Source: an uncultured Lachnospiraceae bacterium (GTDB lineage Bacteria; Bacillota; Clostridia; Lachnospirales; Lachnospiraceae). Taken from it: a stretch of 64,000 bases of DNA. Below the pieces are notes generated by a model. The model ran no database searches. It worked only from the letters and a program-made list of their open reading frames with translations, and was not told where the DNA came from. Both the position numbers and the translations under genes were made by a program. The stretch covers positions 1 through 64,000 of the forward strand of contig CAMRSM010000016.1 in assembly GCA_947053345.1 (NCBI GenBank), written 5' to 3'. How positions within the stretch are numbered: position 1 is the first letter of the stretch; the number at the start of each line of letters is the position of its first letter. Below are positions 39,694 to 48,863 of this stretch, one piece after another.

Positions 39694-41658
39694 TTATTTC
39701 GCCTCCTCGTCCGCCTCAACCTTGCGGATTTCCTTCGTGCGGATTTCCTCACAGATTGACGAGATAAAACTTCCAAGGCTCTTCTGCCCCTCGTCGCCAA
39801 GATACCGGCTGCGGACAGCGACAACCCCCTGTTCCTCCTCCTTCTGGCCGACAACAAGCATATAAGGTACATGCGCAAGCCTCGTCTCACGGATCTTAAA
39901 GCCAATCTTTTCCGCGCGCCCATCCACAGTCGCTAAAACGCCGTTCTTCTTTAACTCAGCGAGCACTTTGTTCGCGTAATCATTATACTTATCCGAGATT
40001 GGCAGCACCCTTACCTGTTCCGGGCAAAGCCAGGTCGGGAAATTGCCCGCGTATTTCTCAATAAGCCACGCAAGCGTCCTCTCGTAACAGCCGATCGACG
40101 TGCGGTGAATGATATAAGGGCGCACTTTGTTGCCGTTCTGGTCAATATAGTACATGTCAAACTGCTCGGCAAGCAGCGCATCCCACTGGATTGTGATCAT
40201 TGTGTCTTCCTTGCCATAAACATTCTTTGTATTGATATCAACCTTCGGTCCGTAGAATGCCGCCTCGCCGACATCCTCCACAAACGGGATGGAAAGCTCC
40301 GTCAGCACGTCGCGGATATGCTGCTCGGTCTGCTCCCATACCTCCGGCTCGCCGATATATTTCCCACGGTTATCCGGGTCCCATTTTGAGAGATGGTAGG
40401 TTACATCGTCCTGCAGCCCAAGCGTGGTCAGGCAGTATTTTGCCAGCGCCAGGCAGTTCTTAAACTCCTCCACCATCTGATCCGGCCGTACCACCAGATG
40501 CCCCTCCGAAATCGTAAACTGGCGAACGCGCGTTAAGCCGTGCATCTCGCCGGAATCCTCGTTGCGGAACAGGGTCGAGGTCTCGCCGTAGCGGATCGGC
40601 AGATCGCGGTAGGATTTCTGGCTTGCCTTGTACACATAATACTGGAACGGGCAGGTCATCGGGCGCAGCGCGAACACTTCCTTATCCTTTGCCTCGTCGC
40701 CGAGCACGAACATGCCCTCCTTATAGTGATCCCAGTGGCCGGAAATTTTGTAGAGGTCACTCTTTGCCATCAGCGGGGTCTTCGTGCGCACATAGCCCCA
40801 CTCGTTATCCTCCAGATCCTCAATCCAGCGCTGTAAGGTCTGCACCATCTTCGTACCCTTCGGCATCAGAAGCGGCAGCCCCTGCCCGATTACATCCACC
40901 GTCGTGAACAGTTCCATCTCACGGCCAAGCTTGTTGTGATCGCGCTTCTTGATATCCTCAAGGTATGCGAGGTATTCTTCAAGCTCCGCATTTTTCGTAT
41001 AAGCCGTACCGTAAATGCGGGTGAGCATCTTGTTTTTCTCGCTGCCCCTCCAATATGCGCCGGAGGAGGAAATGAGCTTGACCGCCTTGATATTTTTCGT
41101 GCCCATCAAGTGCGGTCCCGCGCACAAATCCACAAAATCCCCCTGACGGTAAAAGGAAATCTCCGCGTCCCCCGGCAGATCCTCGATCAGTTCCACCTTG
41201 TACGGCTCTTCCCTCTCCTGCATGAATTTGATTGCTTGCTCGCGCGGCAGGGTAAAACGTTCCAGTTCCGCGCCTTCCTTGATGATCTTCTTCATCTCCG
41301 CCTCCAGCGCGTCAAGCGCCTCACGGTCAAACGGCGGACAGTCAAAATCATAGTAAAAACCATTGTCAATCGACGGCCCGATTGCGAGCTTTGCCTCCGG
41401 ATAGAGGCGCTTTACCGCCTGCGCGAGCACATGGGAAGTCGTGTGGCGGTAAGCCTTCTTCCCCGCGTCATCCTGAAAGGTCAGGATGCTCAATGTGCAG
41501 TCCTGCGAAACGACGGTACGAAGATCAACGACCTTCCCGTCCACCTCGCCGGCACATGCCATTCTGGCAAGCCCCTCGCTGATATCCTTTGCGATGTCGA
41601 TCACGGACATTTCACCCGCATACTCCTTGACAGAGCCATCTTTTAATGTGATTTTCAT
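39694..41658 (-). CDS. thrS: Threonine-tRNA ligase
   Basis: 654 residues from ATG 41658 (GGAGGTTTTTT before it); a longer open frame runs back through the T-box leader and is rejected. N-terminal TGS domain (MKITLKDGSVKEYAGEMSVI), editing domain with the HTTSHVLAQAVKRLYP segment (as TTSHVLA), class II catalytic core with PMTCPFQ (zinc Cys), FRNEDSGEMHGLTRVRQF motif 2 and the C-terminal anticodon-binding domain (QVRVLPISDKYNDYA). Charges tRNA-Thr and edits Ser. Controlled by a T-box riboswitch in the leader. Confidence 0.98.
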   Translation of the reverse strand: MKITLKDGSVKEYAGEMSVIDIAKDISEGLARMACAGEVDGKVVDLRTVVSQDCTLSILTFQDDAGKKAYRHTTSHVLAQAVKRLYPEAKLAIGPSIDNGFYYDFDCPPFDREALDALEAEMKKIIKEGAELERFTLPREQAIKFMQEREEPYKVELIEDLPGDAEISFYRQGDFVDLCAGPHLMGTKNIKAVKLISSSGAYWRGSEKNKMLTRIYGTAYTKNAELEEYLAYLEDIKKRDHNKLGREMELFTTVDVIGQGLPLLMPKGTKMVQTLQRWIEDLEDNEWGYVRTKTPLMAKSDLYKISGHWDHYKEGMFVLGDEAKDKEVFALRPMTCPFQYYVYKASQKSYRDLPIRYGETSTLFRNEDSGEMHGLTRVRQFTISEGHLVVRPDQMVEEFKNCLALAKYCLTTLGLQDDVTYHLSKWDPDNRGKYIGEPEVWEQTEQHIRDVLTELSIPFVEDVGEAAFYGPKVDINTKNVYGKEDTMITIQWDALLAEQFDMYYIDQNGNKVRPYIIHRTSIGCYERTLAWLIEKYAGNFPTWLCPEQVRVLPISDKYNDYANKVLAELKKNGVLATVDGRAEKIGFKIRETRLAHVPYMLVVGQKEEEQGVVAVRSRYLGDEGQKSLGSFISSICEEIRTKEIRKVEADEEAK

Positions 41659-41896
41659 AAAAAACCTCCATTTCTCTTTGGGCGGAAATATTTTCCTCCC
41701 GCCTATTTCCTTTTTTCCTTCTTTTCCTCCATGCACGGGCAGCGTAGCCCGCACGCGGGAACATTCCCAAAGGGCGGTTCCCTCTTTGCCAACTGCCTGC
41801 CGCAATCCGAAAAGACTGTTCCGCCGGGCATAACAAAAATTGCATTTCCCGCCTTCTGCGCGCAGATGCTTTGCAAAGGGCAGTTTCCTGCAAAAC

Positions 41897-42170
41897 GAAA
41901 AAAACGCCCCTTCCGAGACGATTCCATCTCGAAAGGGACGAGTATTCACCCGCGGTTCCACCCTTATTGCAGCTTTTCCTGCGCGAAAGACCCATGCGCA
42001 TGACCCGCTGCCGGCTCTGCTTTTGACGGTAACGGAGTCACCGGGCTTGATTGGAGCCACTCGGAGCTGGTCTTCACAGGATCCGTTATGAGGATGGTCA
42101 CAGCAAAATCCATCCCTCTCTGGCATACGTCACCTGCTACTCGTCCCCTCAACGTTTTTGGCAGTGTTGT
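41897..42170 (-). ncRNA. T-box riboswitch for thrS (tRNA-Thr)
   Basis: On the minus strand the leader holds the T-box element AAGGGTGGAACCGCGGGT (41948-41965) followed by the terminator CGTCCCTT-CGAGA / TCTCG-AAGGGGCG and seven T (41897-41940). Upstream is a long stem I region with an AGTAG-type loop and GAAGACCAGC, whose ACC would be a threonine specifier codon. Uncharged tRNA-Thr would bind the specifier and the T-box bulge and prevent termination. Another 240 nt separate the terminator from the thrS start; no further structure was recognised there. Confidence 0.93.
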
Positions 42171-42242
42171 GCTTTGCAAAGATAACCTGAAACATTGCAA
42201 AACAATCTCTTTGTTTGGTCAGTTTGCCCTTTTCTATGGTCT

Positions 42243-42270
42243 ATTATACCACCAAACGGGAGAATGTCAA
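42243..42270 (-). promoter_or_regulatory. thrS: Promoter of the thrS leader
   Basis: TTGACA (42265-42270) and TATAAT (42243-42248) on the minus strand, spacer 16 nt, placing the transcript start near 42235, about 70 nt before stem I of the T-box. The 42271-42528 stretch shows nothing else. Confidence 0.82.
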
Positions 42271-42528
42271 CCGCGAAATCCGGAGCGGATTTCAAAGTGT
42301 GGTGCTTCCCGCGTTATATGCTGCAACCCTTCACTTTTTATCACACGCTGCCATATAATGTCCGGCATCGTTTTCCCCCTGTTCACCGACTGTCTGGCAG
42401 TCCGCTGCTGCTATTGCGTTCTTTGCCCTTTCCCATCACCGCCCGCATCCCCTCCGGATAATAATACAGATTTTGTATAGAAAAGCAGGGAAAATGCAAC
42501 AAGCGCAGGTTCTTAAGCTTATGCATTT

Positions 42529-44625
42529 TTATTTATCTATAAAAGTACTTTTATCTCCAAAATATAAAATATCCAATTCATGGAGCGCCCTCGTGCATGC
42601 AATATATAATATCTGCCGGTCCCGCTCCGAAAAATATTCCTGCGCGGTAACTTCCGGTACAATGACCCAGTCAAATTCCAATCCTTTTACAAGATATGAA
42701 TTAGTTATAATAATACCCTCATGGAAATCAGCATCCTCTTCATTCATCAAATAGCAGCACCTTTTATGCTCTTCATCAAATGCATCATACATTTTTTTTG
42801 CGCTTGCCGAAGTTTTACAGATCACTGCCATCGTAGTGATTTCAGAAAGCTTCACATGCTCCATTCTGTTTTGGATGCCTACAATCATATCATCATAAGC
42901 TTTATATTCTTCAAAAACCGGCGGCTTACCATGCCGCTCAAATATTTCCGCTTCCTTAAGTCCGCATAATCCTCTGCAAAACTCACTTATCTCATAGGTT
43001 GAGCGATAGCTTTTCATCATTTTTATTGTTGTAACCTTCTGTCCAAATACCTCTTGTATATTATCTGGTACTGCTTCATTCCCCTTATCAACAACCTGAT
43101 TGATATCGCCTAAAATTGTCATATTGCATTTGAACAGAATATGAAGTATCGCATACTGTATCATGGAATACTCCTGCATTTCATCTACAACCACATGCTT
43201 TATTCTGTCAAATTGCGATTTATGGTCCCCAAATACCATTCGCTTTAATAACACAACAGGAAAGATATCTTCATACAATAAGAATTTTTCTGAAATAAAA
43301 TCATTTTCCATCACGGAATAGTGCTTTTTTAAAGACTCGATAAATTCACGGTACAACCTTACAATATCCTGTGTCCTTGCCATCCCGTACAAGCTTTGCT
43401 TTATTTCCTTCCGTGACAAAACAGAAACGGCTGCATTATAATTTGATTCATAAAGATCGGCAATCCTGTCACCAATTTTATCCAAACGCCCGAATATCGG
43501 TTCCATTGAAAAAGTTTCCTGATACAGGCTTCTGATTTTTTCTTCCTCCATCGTGTAATTCTTGAATGTAAAAGAAGAAAATGTAATCAGACTGTCCTCC
43601 AAACGCTTTACATATTCCTGCAATTCCTTTAAAAAAACAAGACTGCCTTTAAAACGAATTCTCTGCAGTCTCTCATCTTCCTCTGACCGACAGCCGATAA
43701 TATACTCCATCTGTACATACTTTGTTTCAAATCTGCAAATCCCATCCATTTCATGCCGGGCAATTTCATCAAAACCCACTTCTGAAATATTTTGTTCCCC
43801 AAGCTCCGGCAGGACGTTGGAAATATAATCGGCGAATATGTTATTGGGCGAAATAATTAGTATTTCACTTGAATGCAAATTTTTCCTGTTCTGATACAAC
43901 AGAAAAGCAATCCTGTGAAGCGCAATTGATGTCTTTCCCGAACCTGCCACCCCCTGTACCAGCATAATAGAAGAGGTCTGATTTCTCACAATTGAATTTT
44001 GTTCTTTTTGGATTGTTGCTACGATATTTCTCATTTTTGTGCTTCCATTCCCAGACAATTCCCTCTGTAAAATCTCGTCATCCACCTTAAAATCTGAATT
44101 CAATACATACTCTAAATTGCCTTTTCGTATTTTTATTTGCCGCTTTTGAATGATTTCCCCACTAACCCTGCCCATTGGCGCTTCATAGTAAGCGTTGCCA
44201 ATATCAAAATCATAGTACATGCTCGAAATTGGCGCACGCCAATCATATATCAGAATTTCAACCCCATTTTTCTCCCTCAGCCCTCCGAGTCCGATATACA
44301 ATACCTCCTGTTCGGATTCCCCATCATAAACAAAATCAACCCGTCCGAAATAAGGATTATCCTGCAATTTCAGCAGCAGTCTTTTTTGCTTCCACCTAAA
44401 TTCATATGAATCATAATCTTCAGAAATAATTCCCCTGTTGGATGCTATTTCCCCCAGGGCCAGCTCATAAATATTTTCCCAAAGATACCTTTTTTGTTTT
44501 ATAATCTCTTCCCGGTTTTTATCCAAGGAGCTATCAATATCCTGTAATTGTGCCCGGATTACTTCCTGTATTTTGTTCAAATGCCCCTTTTCTTCCCGCA
44601 TCACGTCATCTTGTTGTTCATTCAT
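42529..44625 (-). CDS. helD: Second HelD-like superfamily 1 ATPase
   Basis: 698 residues from ATG 44625 (AGGAGGTAATATTG upstream). It has a HelD plan: an N-terminal coiled coil (about 10-75), the NPYFGRVDF and DWRAPISSMYYD segments, Walker A GVAGSGKTS near 225, Walker B VVDEMQEYS near 480, MKSYRSTYE and GLEFDWVIV. The usual DEAQ of the family reads DEMQ here. It is more compact than the HelD at 15835 and its DNA is markedly more AT-rich than its neighbours, which suggests acquisition. HelD proteins remove RNA polymerase from stalled complexes, and some (HelR) protect against rifamycins. A -10-like TATAAT lies near 44716 without a clear -35. Confidence 0.88.
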   Translation of the reverse strand: MNEQQDDVMREEKGHLNKIQEVIRAQLQDIDSSLDKNREEIIKQKRYLWENIYELALGEIASNRGIISEDYDSYEFRWKQKRLLLKLQDNPYFGRVDFVYDGESEQEVLYIGLGGLREKNGVEILIYDWRAPISSMYYDFDIGNAYYEAPMGRVSGEIIQKRQIKIRKGNLEYVLNSDFKVDDEILQRELSGNGSTKMRNIVATIQKEQNSIVRNQTSSIMLVQGVAGSGKTSIALHRIAFLLYQNRKNLHSSEILIISPNNIFADYISNVLPELGEQNISEVGFDEIARHEMDGICRFETKYVQMEYIIGCRSEEDERLQRIRFKGSLVFLKELQEYVKRLEDSLITFSSFTFKNYTMEEEKIRSLYQETFSMEPIFGRLDKIGDRIADLYESNYNAAVSVLSRKEIKQSLYGMARTQDIVRLYREFIESLKKHYSVMENDFISEKFLLYEDIFPVVLLKRMVFGDHKSQFDRIKHVVVDEMQEYSMIQYAILHILFKCNMTILGDINQVVDKGNEAVPDNIQEVFGQKVTTIKMMKSYRSTYEISEFCRGLCGLKEAEIFERHGKPPVFEEYKAYDDMIVGIQNRMEHVKLSEITTMAVICKTSASAKKMYDAFDEEHKRCCYLMNEEDADFHEGIIITNSYLVKGLEFDWVIVPEVTAQEYFSERDRQILYIACTRALHELDILYFGDKSTFIDK

Positions 44626-45119
44626 CAATATTACCTCCTATTCTATCACACTCCAAATGCATATTTTCAGACTGTTGAATATGCACACACCTAAAAAACA
44701 AGTTTGCCTTTGATATTATACCGGAATCAAGCCACCAAACCCAAAAAAATCCCGGTTCCACACAGTTTAATAACAAATTCTTCTATCGAGATCAAAACCG
44801 GAACCTTGCACCCTTATTTTGCATACAATAATAGGATTCCGAAAAAGCCGTCCCCTACTTCAAATCCCCGGCTTGCTTTTCCTGCCCTTTCGTGATAATA
44901 TACCTTTGACAGAAATGTTTTCCGGAAGCTTAGCGGAGTGATTTCCATCCTCCGCCATAAAATCAGCTCTATGCGCATCGGTTATTTTATGGCTTTTGGC
45001 ACAGCGTTTTTCGGATTTCCGGCATACCGCAGGCAGATACACCGTATTTGCTCCGGCCGGAAGGATGGTGTTGGCAGGTTCGTTTCCTGCTCCATAAGCA
45101 AAACGCTGCGCGGGATAAA
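44626..45119. other. Gap between helD and glmS ribozyme
   Basis: About 490 bp without a supported gene. The part near helD (to about 44830) is AT-rich like helD itself; the rest returns to the usual composition and presumably holds the glmS promoter, which I could not pin down. Confidence 0.35.
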
Positions 45120-45300
45120 ATTAGCGCCATGCACCTGCGACGCAGGTTGACGAGGTGGGGAGTGTTCGAAATTTCGGCGGGGACTCCCCCACGGCTCTGA
45201 ACGTGTTACGTGCCGGTAAACCAGCGGGCGACCGCCAGACAGAAGCGGCACGATCAGAAGCGGCATTCTCTCCTTTCCGATGCAGTGACAGAAACCGCAT
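45120..45300 (+). ncRNA. glmS ribozyme
   Basis: TTAGCGCC at 45121-45128 matches the cleavage site; self-cleavage is expected between A45123 and G45124. The P2/P2.1 core follows as GACGAGGTGGGGAGT, then TTCGGCGGGGACTCCCCCACGGC, with the P3/P4 region beyond (CGTGTTACG, GGGCGACCGCC). Glucosamine-6-phosphate acts as cofactor; cleavage exposes the mRNA to degradation and shuts glmS down. The 3' boundary is approximate and about 230 nt of leader remain before the start codon. Confidence 0.93.
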
Positions 45301-45529
45301 GAAACCAAACATACGCACCCGGACAGTATCTGCAACGGTTCCCGGAAGGAGGGCAGACGAAAACCGTTCCTTTGGCGATCGGTACTGCAAGGGCACATGC
45401 GTACTTTCAATCCGTATACCGCCGGACAGTACCGGAAGGGATTTATGCAAGACATGTGGCAAGAAATTCCTTCCCCGGTCATTGATGCCGGGAAGTGGTA
45501 TGCGGAATTATCAATCGGAGGACTTTTAT

Positions 45530-47371
45530 ATGTGTGGTATCATCGGATTTTCCGGCTACGAGCGCGCCACGGATGTGCTGCTCGCCGGGCTGTCGGCTCT
45601 GGAATACCGGGGTTATGACAGTGCAGGGATTTCCTGCTTTACAAAGGATGGAGCGATCACGACGATCAAATCGGTCGGGAAGGTTTCGGAACTTAAAGCG
45701 CTCGTGCCGGGGGAACTGGCTTCCGGCTGCGGCATCGGGCATACGCGCTGGGCAACACACGGCGGCGTTTCGCGCGAGAATGCGCACCCGCACGCCTGCG
45801 GCAGGGTGACCCTGATCCACAACGGAATCATCGAAAATTATCTCCCGCTTCGCGATGAACTCACCTCAGACGGTCGCATCCCGGTTTCCGAGACGGACAG
45901 TGAGGTTGCTGCCATGCTCCTTGACAGTCTCTATGAGGGGGATGCACATGCCGCCATCGCCGCCGCCGCCGCGCGTCTTGAGGGGGCATATGCATTTTGT
46001 ATCCTTTTTTCGGACCAGCCGGGCAAAATCTACTGCATCCGCAAAGGCAGCCCGCTGGTTGCCTGCCAGACAGAGGCCGGCTCCATCATCGCTTCGGATA
46101 TGGTCGCCCTGCTGCGCTATTCAAAGGATTATTTCGTCCTTGAGGAGAATGTGGTTGCCTGCTTAACGCGCGACGGAATCACCTTGGCCGCGCTTGACGG
46201 CACCCCGGTCACACCGGATTACCTGACCGTGACCTGGGATGTCTCCTCCGCTCAGAAAAACGGTTTTAAACACTATATGGAAAAAGAGATCCACGAACAG
46301 CCGGACGCGCTCGCGCGCACGGTCATGCCGCGCCTTGTCAAATACAGCGAGAACGGTGCCTTCTACATGCTTCCGGATTTCACCGCCGACGGTATTCCGG
46401 ATACGCTTTTTTCCGGTCTTTCCCGCATTATCATCACCGCCTGCGGCACGGCGATGCACGCCGGGATGATGGGCAGGATTTTATTCGAGGAGCTTTTGCG
46501 CATCCCGGTCACGGTTGATATTGCCTCCGAGTTCCGCTACCAGAATCCAATCCTCGACGAAAACACCCTTGTGATCACCGTCTCCCAGTCCGGCGAGACC
46601 GCAGATACGCTCGCCGCGCTGCGCCTTGCAAGGGAAAGGGGGGCACGGACACTCTCGATTGTCAATGTCAAAGGTTCGTCAATCGCGAGGGAGAGCGGAC
46701 ATGTGTTCTACACCCACGCGGGCCCGGAAATCGCGGTTGCAAGCACCAAGGCTTACACTGCCCAGCTTGCTGCTTTCTACCTGATCGCTTTCCGCGCCGC
46801 TTACGCAATCGGCCGCCTCCCAACCGCCGATTGCGCAAAATGCACGGAGGAACTGGCTGCCATGATCCCGTCCATCCAGTATGTTCTGGAACAGAAAGAT
46901 GAATTTACGAAGATCAGCCGCCATCTGATCAAAGCGAACGACCTGTTCTTCATCGGCAGGGGGATGGACTACGCGCTTTCCTGCGAAGGTTCCATCAAAC
47001 TTAAGGAGATTTCCTACATCCACTCGGAGGCTTACGCTGCCGGGGAGTTAAAACACGGCACGCTTTCCCTGATCACATCGGAAGTACCGGTCATCGCACT
47101 CGCGACGCAGCATGATGTCCTTGCAAAAATGGTATCCAACATCAAAGAGGTGCGTGCACGCGGGGCTTTTGTGATATTGGTTGCCGCAGCGGATGCCGTG
47201 GTTGAAGAAGAACTTTACGATTTCCGTGTGAATCTTCCGGAAATCTCCGACCGCTTCGCGCCGTTTGCGGCAGCGGTCGTATTGCAGCTGATCGCTTACA
47301 ATACTTCCTACCTGCGCGGGCTGGATGTTGACCAGCCAAGGCATCTGGCAAAGTCGGTAACTGTGGAATAA
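45530..47371 (+). CDS. glmS: Glutamine-fructose-6-phosphate aminotransferase
   Basis: 613 residues from ATG 45530 (GGAGGACTTTTAT before it); the N-terminal Met is removed to expose catalytic Cys2 (MCGIIGFSG). An N-terminal glutaminase domain (YRGYDSAGIS, GHTRWATHGG, HNGIIENY) and two SIS sugar-isomerase domains (ACGTAMHAGM, SQSGETADTLAAL) follow, with the invariant C-terminus QPRHLAKSVTVE. It makes glucosamine-6-phosphate, the first step to UDP-GlcNAc, for peptidoglycan and the surface polymers handled by other genes here. Feedback control by the glmS ribozyme in its leader. Confidence 0.98.
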   Translation: MCGIIGFSGYERATDVLLAGLSALEYRGYDSAGISCFTKDGAITTIKSVGKVSELKALVPGELASGCGIGHTRWATHGGVSRENAHPHACGRVTLIHNGIIENYLPLRDELTSDGRIPVSETDSEVAAMLLDSLYEGDAHAAIAAAAARLEGAYAFCILFSDQPGKIYCIRKGSPLVACQTEAGSIIASDMVALLRYSKDYFVLEENVVACLTRDGITLAALDGTPVTPDYLTVTWDVSSAQKNGFKHYMEKEIHEQPDALARTVMPRLVKYSENGAFYMLPDFTADGIPDTLFSGLSRIIITACGTAMHAGMMGRILFEELLRIPVTVDIASEFRYQNPILDENTLVITVSQSGETADTLAALRLARERGARTLSIVNVKGSSIARESGHVFYTHAGPEIAVASTKAYTAQLAAFYLIAFRAAYAIGRLPTADCAKCTEELAAMIPSIQYVLEQKDEFTKISRHLIKANDLFFIGRGMDYALSCEGSIKLKEISYIHSEAYAAGELKHGTLSLITSEVPVIALATQHDVLAKMVSNIKEVRARGAFVILVAAADAVVEEELYDFRVNLPEISDRFAPFAAAVVLQLIAYNTSYLRGLDVDQPRHLAKSVTVE

Positions 47372-47400
47372 GCGATGCCAGGCGGTCAATTAAGATAAAC

Positions 47401-47450
47401 AAAAGAAACAGGAATGCTTTTCTGAGGAAATGCATTCCTGCTTCTTTTTG
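47401..47450 (+). terminator. Intrinsic terminator of glmS
   Basis: CAGGAATGC pairs with GCATTCCTG (12-nt loop) and is followed by CTTCTTTTT. Confidence 0.9.
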
Positions 47451-47538
47451 TAAACGTCAACCGCTGAAATTTATCCTGAAGCCCCATGCACATGGGGGCG
47501 ATAAATCACACCGCTGCCGCTTTCTTTTGTCATTCTTC

Positions 47539-48738
47539 TCAATAGCTGACGCTGATCTCCATCGTCGCCGAAGCAAGCTCAAACTCCGTGGTCGTCGTTT
47601 GTTTCACGGTCTTTTTGCGCACGTAGATCTTACTTCCTGCCGGAGCGGTTTTCTCGGATACCGAGATTGTCTTTGCCGCTACAACCGATTTCCACGATGC
47701 CTTTGATATATCAAGTGTATTTCCGGCCTTGACTACCGTGTACTCGTAAGGAGAGGTCTTGCTGGCCTGCGTAAACGTCAGCCAGAACTTTCCGTCCCTG
47801 CTCTCATAAGTAACCTCCGCACCGGCCGGCGCGCTTCTCTGTGCCGGCACTTCCAGCACAAAAAGCTTGGAATACGGGGATCTCGAGGTTGCCTTCTTAC
47901 GGATCCAGACTACCACATCCTGCGCAGATGCCCCAAGCGCACCCGGTGCTACTTTTGAAAGTGCCAGCTTCTTCTCTGCCGGCTCCCAAGTCCGTCCCCC
48001 GTCGGTGGAATACTCCATCGAATTTGTCGTATTCAACGTCAGCCTGCTGCCGTCAATCTTCACTTTCGGAGCACTTCCGCGCTTCGTGATACTCAGCTTG
48101 ATTTCCTTACCCGGACGGATCCCCGCATCCAATGTGCCGTCCGCCTCAAGTTCACACTCGCTTCCTGCCGTCCGCACATAGATGGACGCGCCTGCCACGC
48201 GCAGTTTATCAAGTTCCTCCGCAAACTCCGAATCCGGGTCAACCGCATCCTCGACCGAAACCGTCTGCCAATCATAGGAGGTCGCTTTCCGCCATTGAAT
48301 CTCCGTCACACTGTCCGGCAGATACGTAAAGGTGAGCACCCCTTTCACCTTGTCAAATTTTATCTTGTACTTGCTCTCCCTCGCCGGCAGCTGCACCGAG
48401 ACAACTTCCTCATTTTTGTCACCCTTCAGCGTAATCTCTGCCGCCGAAGTTCCCTTTATCCAGGAAATATCAATGAGATAATTCCCATCTGCCCCCGGCA
48501 AAGCCTCCGACCACACTTTCTTTGCCCGGTCACTGTAATATACCGCAGTATTATCCCCGGCATCCACCTCAAGCCAAAGTTCCTCAAAATCAACACGAAC
48601 CGGCTTTACCTGCTCAACCGGATTCTCTTCCCCGCCTTCTTCCGCTGCCGCAAGGCGCATCGTGCGGCTCGCGGTAACCGACAAAAGACCGATACAAAGT
48701 ACAAAGAGCAGGCGTTGTAATTTTCCTCTCAGCTTCAT
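47539..48738 (-). CDS. Secreted protein of unknown function, paralogue of downstream neighbour's upstream gene
   Basis: 399 residues from ATG 48738, chosen because GAGAGG stands just before it (the ATG 12 bp upstream is part of that site). A signal peptide (MKLRGKLQRLLFVLCIGLLS, cleaved near LAAAEEG) and then all-beta sequence without cysteines. Repeated patterns such as YYSD-(15)-DISW-(9)-LKGDK, WRKA and ASIYVRTAG recur, in the same order, in the 722-residue protein encoded at 48864-51032. SPYEYTVV and ISVSEKTAPAGSKIYVRKK are likewise shared. It resembles a string of immunoglobulin-like or fibronectin-like modules and may coat the cell surface. I know of no family name. Confidence 0.75.
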   Translation of the reverse strand: MKLRGKLQRLLFVLCIGLLSVTASRTMRLAAAEEGGEENPVEQVKPVRVDFEELWLEVDAGDNTAVYYSDRAKKVWSEALPGADGNYLIDISWIKGTSAAEITLKGDKNEEVVSVQLPARESKYKIKFDKVKGVLTFTYLPDSVTEIQWRKATSYDWQTVSVEDAVDPDSEFAEELDKLRVAGASIYVRTAGSECELEADGTLDAGIRPGKEIKLSITKRGSAPKVKIDGSRLTLNTTNSMEYSTDGGRTWEPAEKKLALSKVAPGALGASAQDVVVWIRKKATSRSPYSKLFVLEVPAQRSAPAGAEVTYESRDGKFWLTFTQASKTSPYEYTVVKAGNTLDISKASWKSVVAAKTISVSEKTAPAGSKIYVRKKTVKQTTTTEFELASATMEISVSY

Positions 48739-48780
48739 AATTCCTCTCATTCCGCCGCTTAAACGGCACTTGAATCATGC

Positions 48781-48815
48781 AAAAGCCCCACCGCATGTTC
48801 CATCTTTGGGGCTTT
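48781..48815 (-). terminator. Hairpin between the two secreted-protein genes
   Basis: AAAGCCCC pairs with GGGGCTTTT (18-nt loop) on the minus strand after the gene at 48864; a second hairpin GGCCAGAA/TTCTGGCC (48818-48842) precedes it. The T-tract is short (four), so termination may be partial and the two genes could be read together. Confidence 0.55.
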
Positions 48816-48863
48816 CGGGCCAGAAACCTGGGCTTCTGGCCTCCCAGCTCAAACATGTCTTGA

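Noticed and set aside
41658-42126. Longer thrS with an extra 156-residue N-terminus
   Set aside because: The extension is the T-box leader; the TGS domain begins at 41658 behind GGAGG.
45155-45529. N-terminal extension of GlmS
   Set aside because: It would translate the glmS ribozyme; GlmS requires Cys at position 2, which only the start at 45530 provides.
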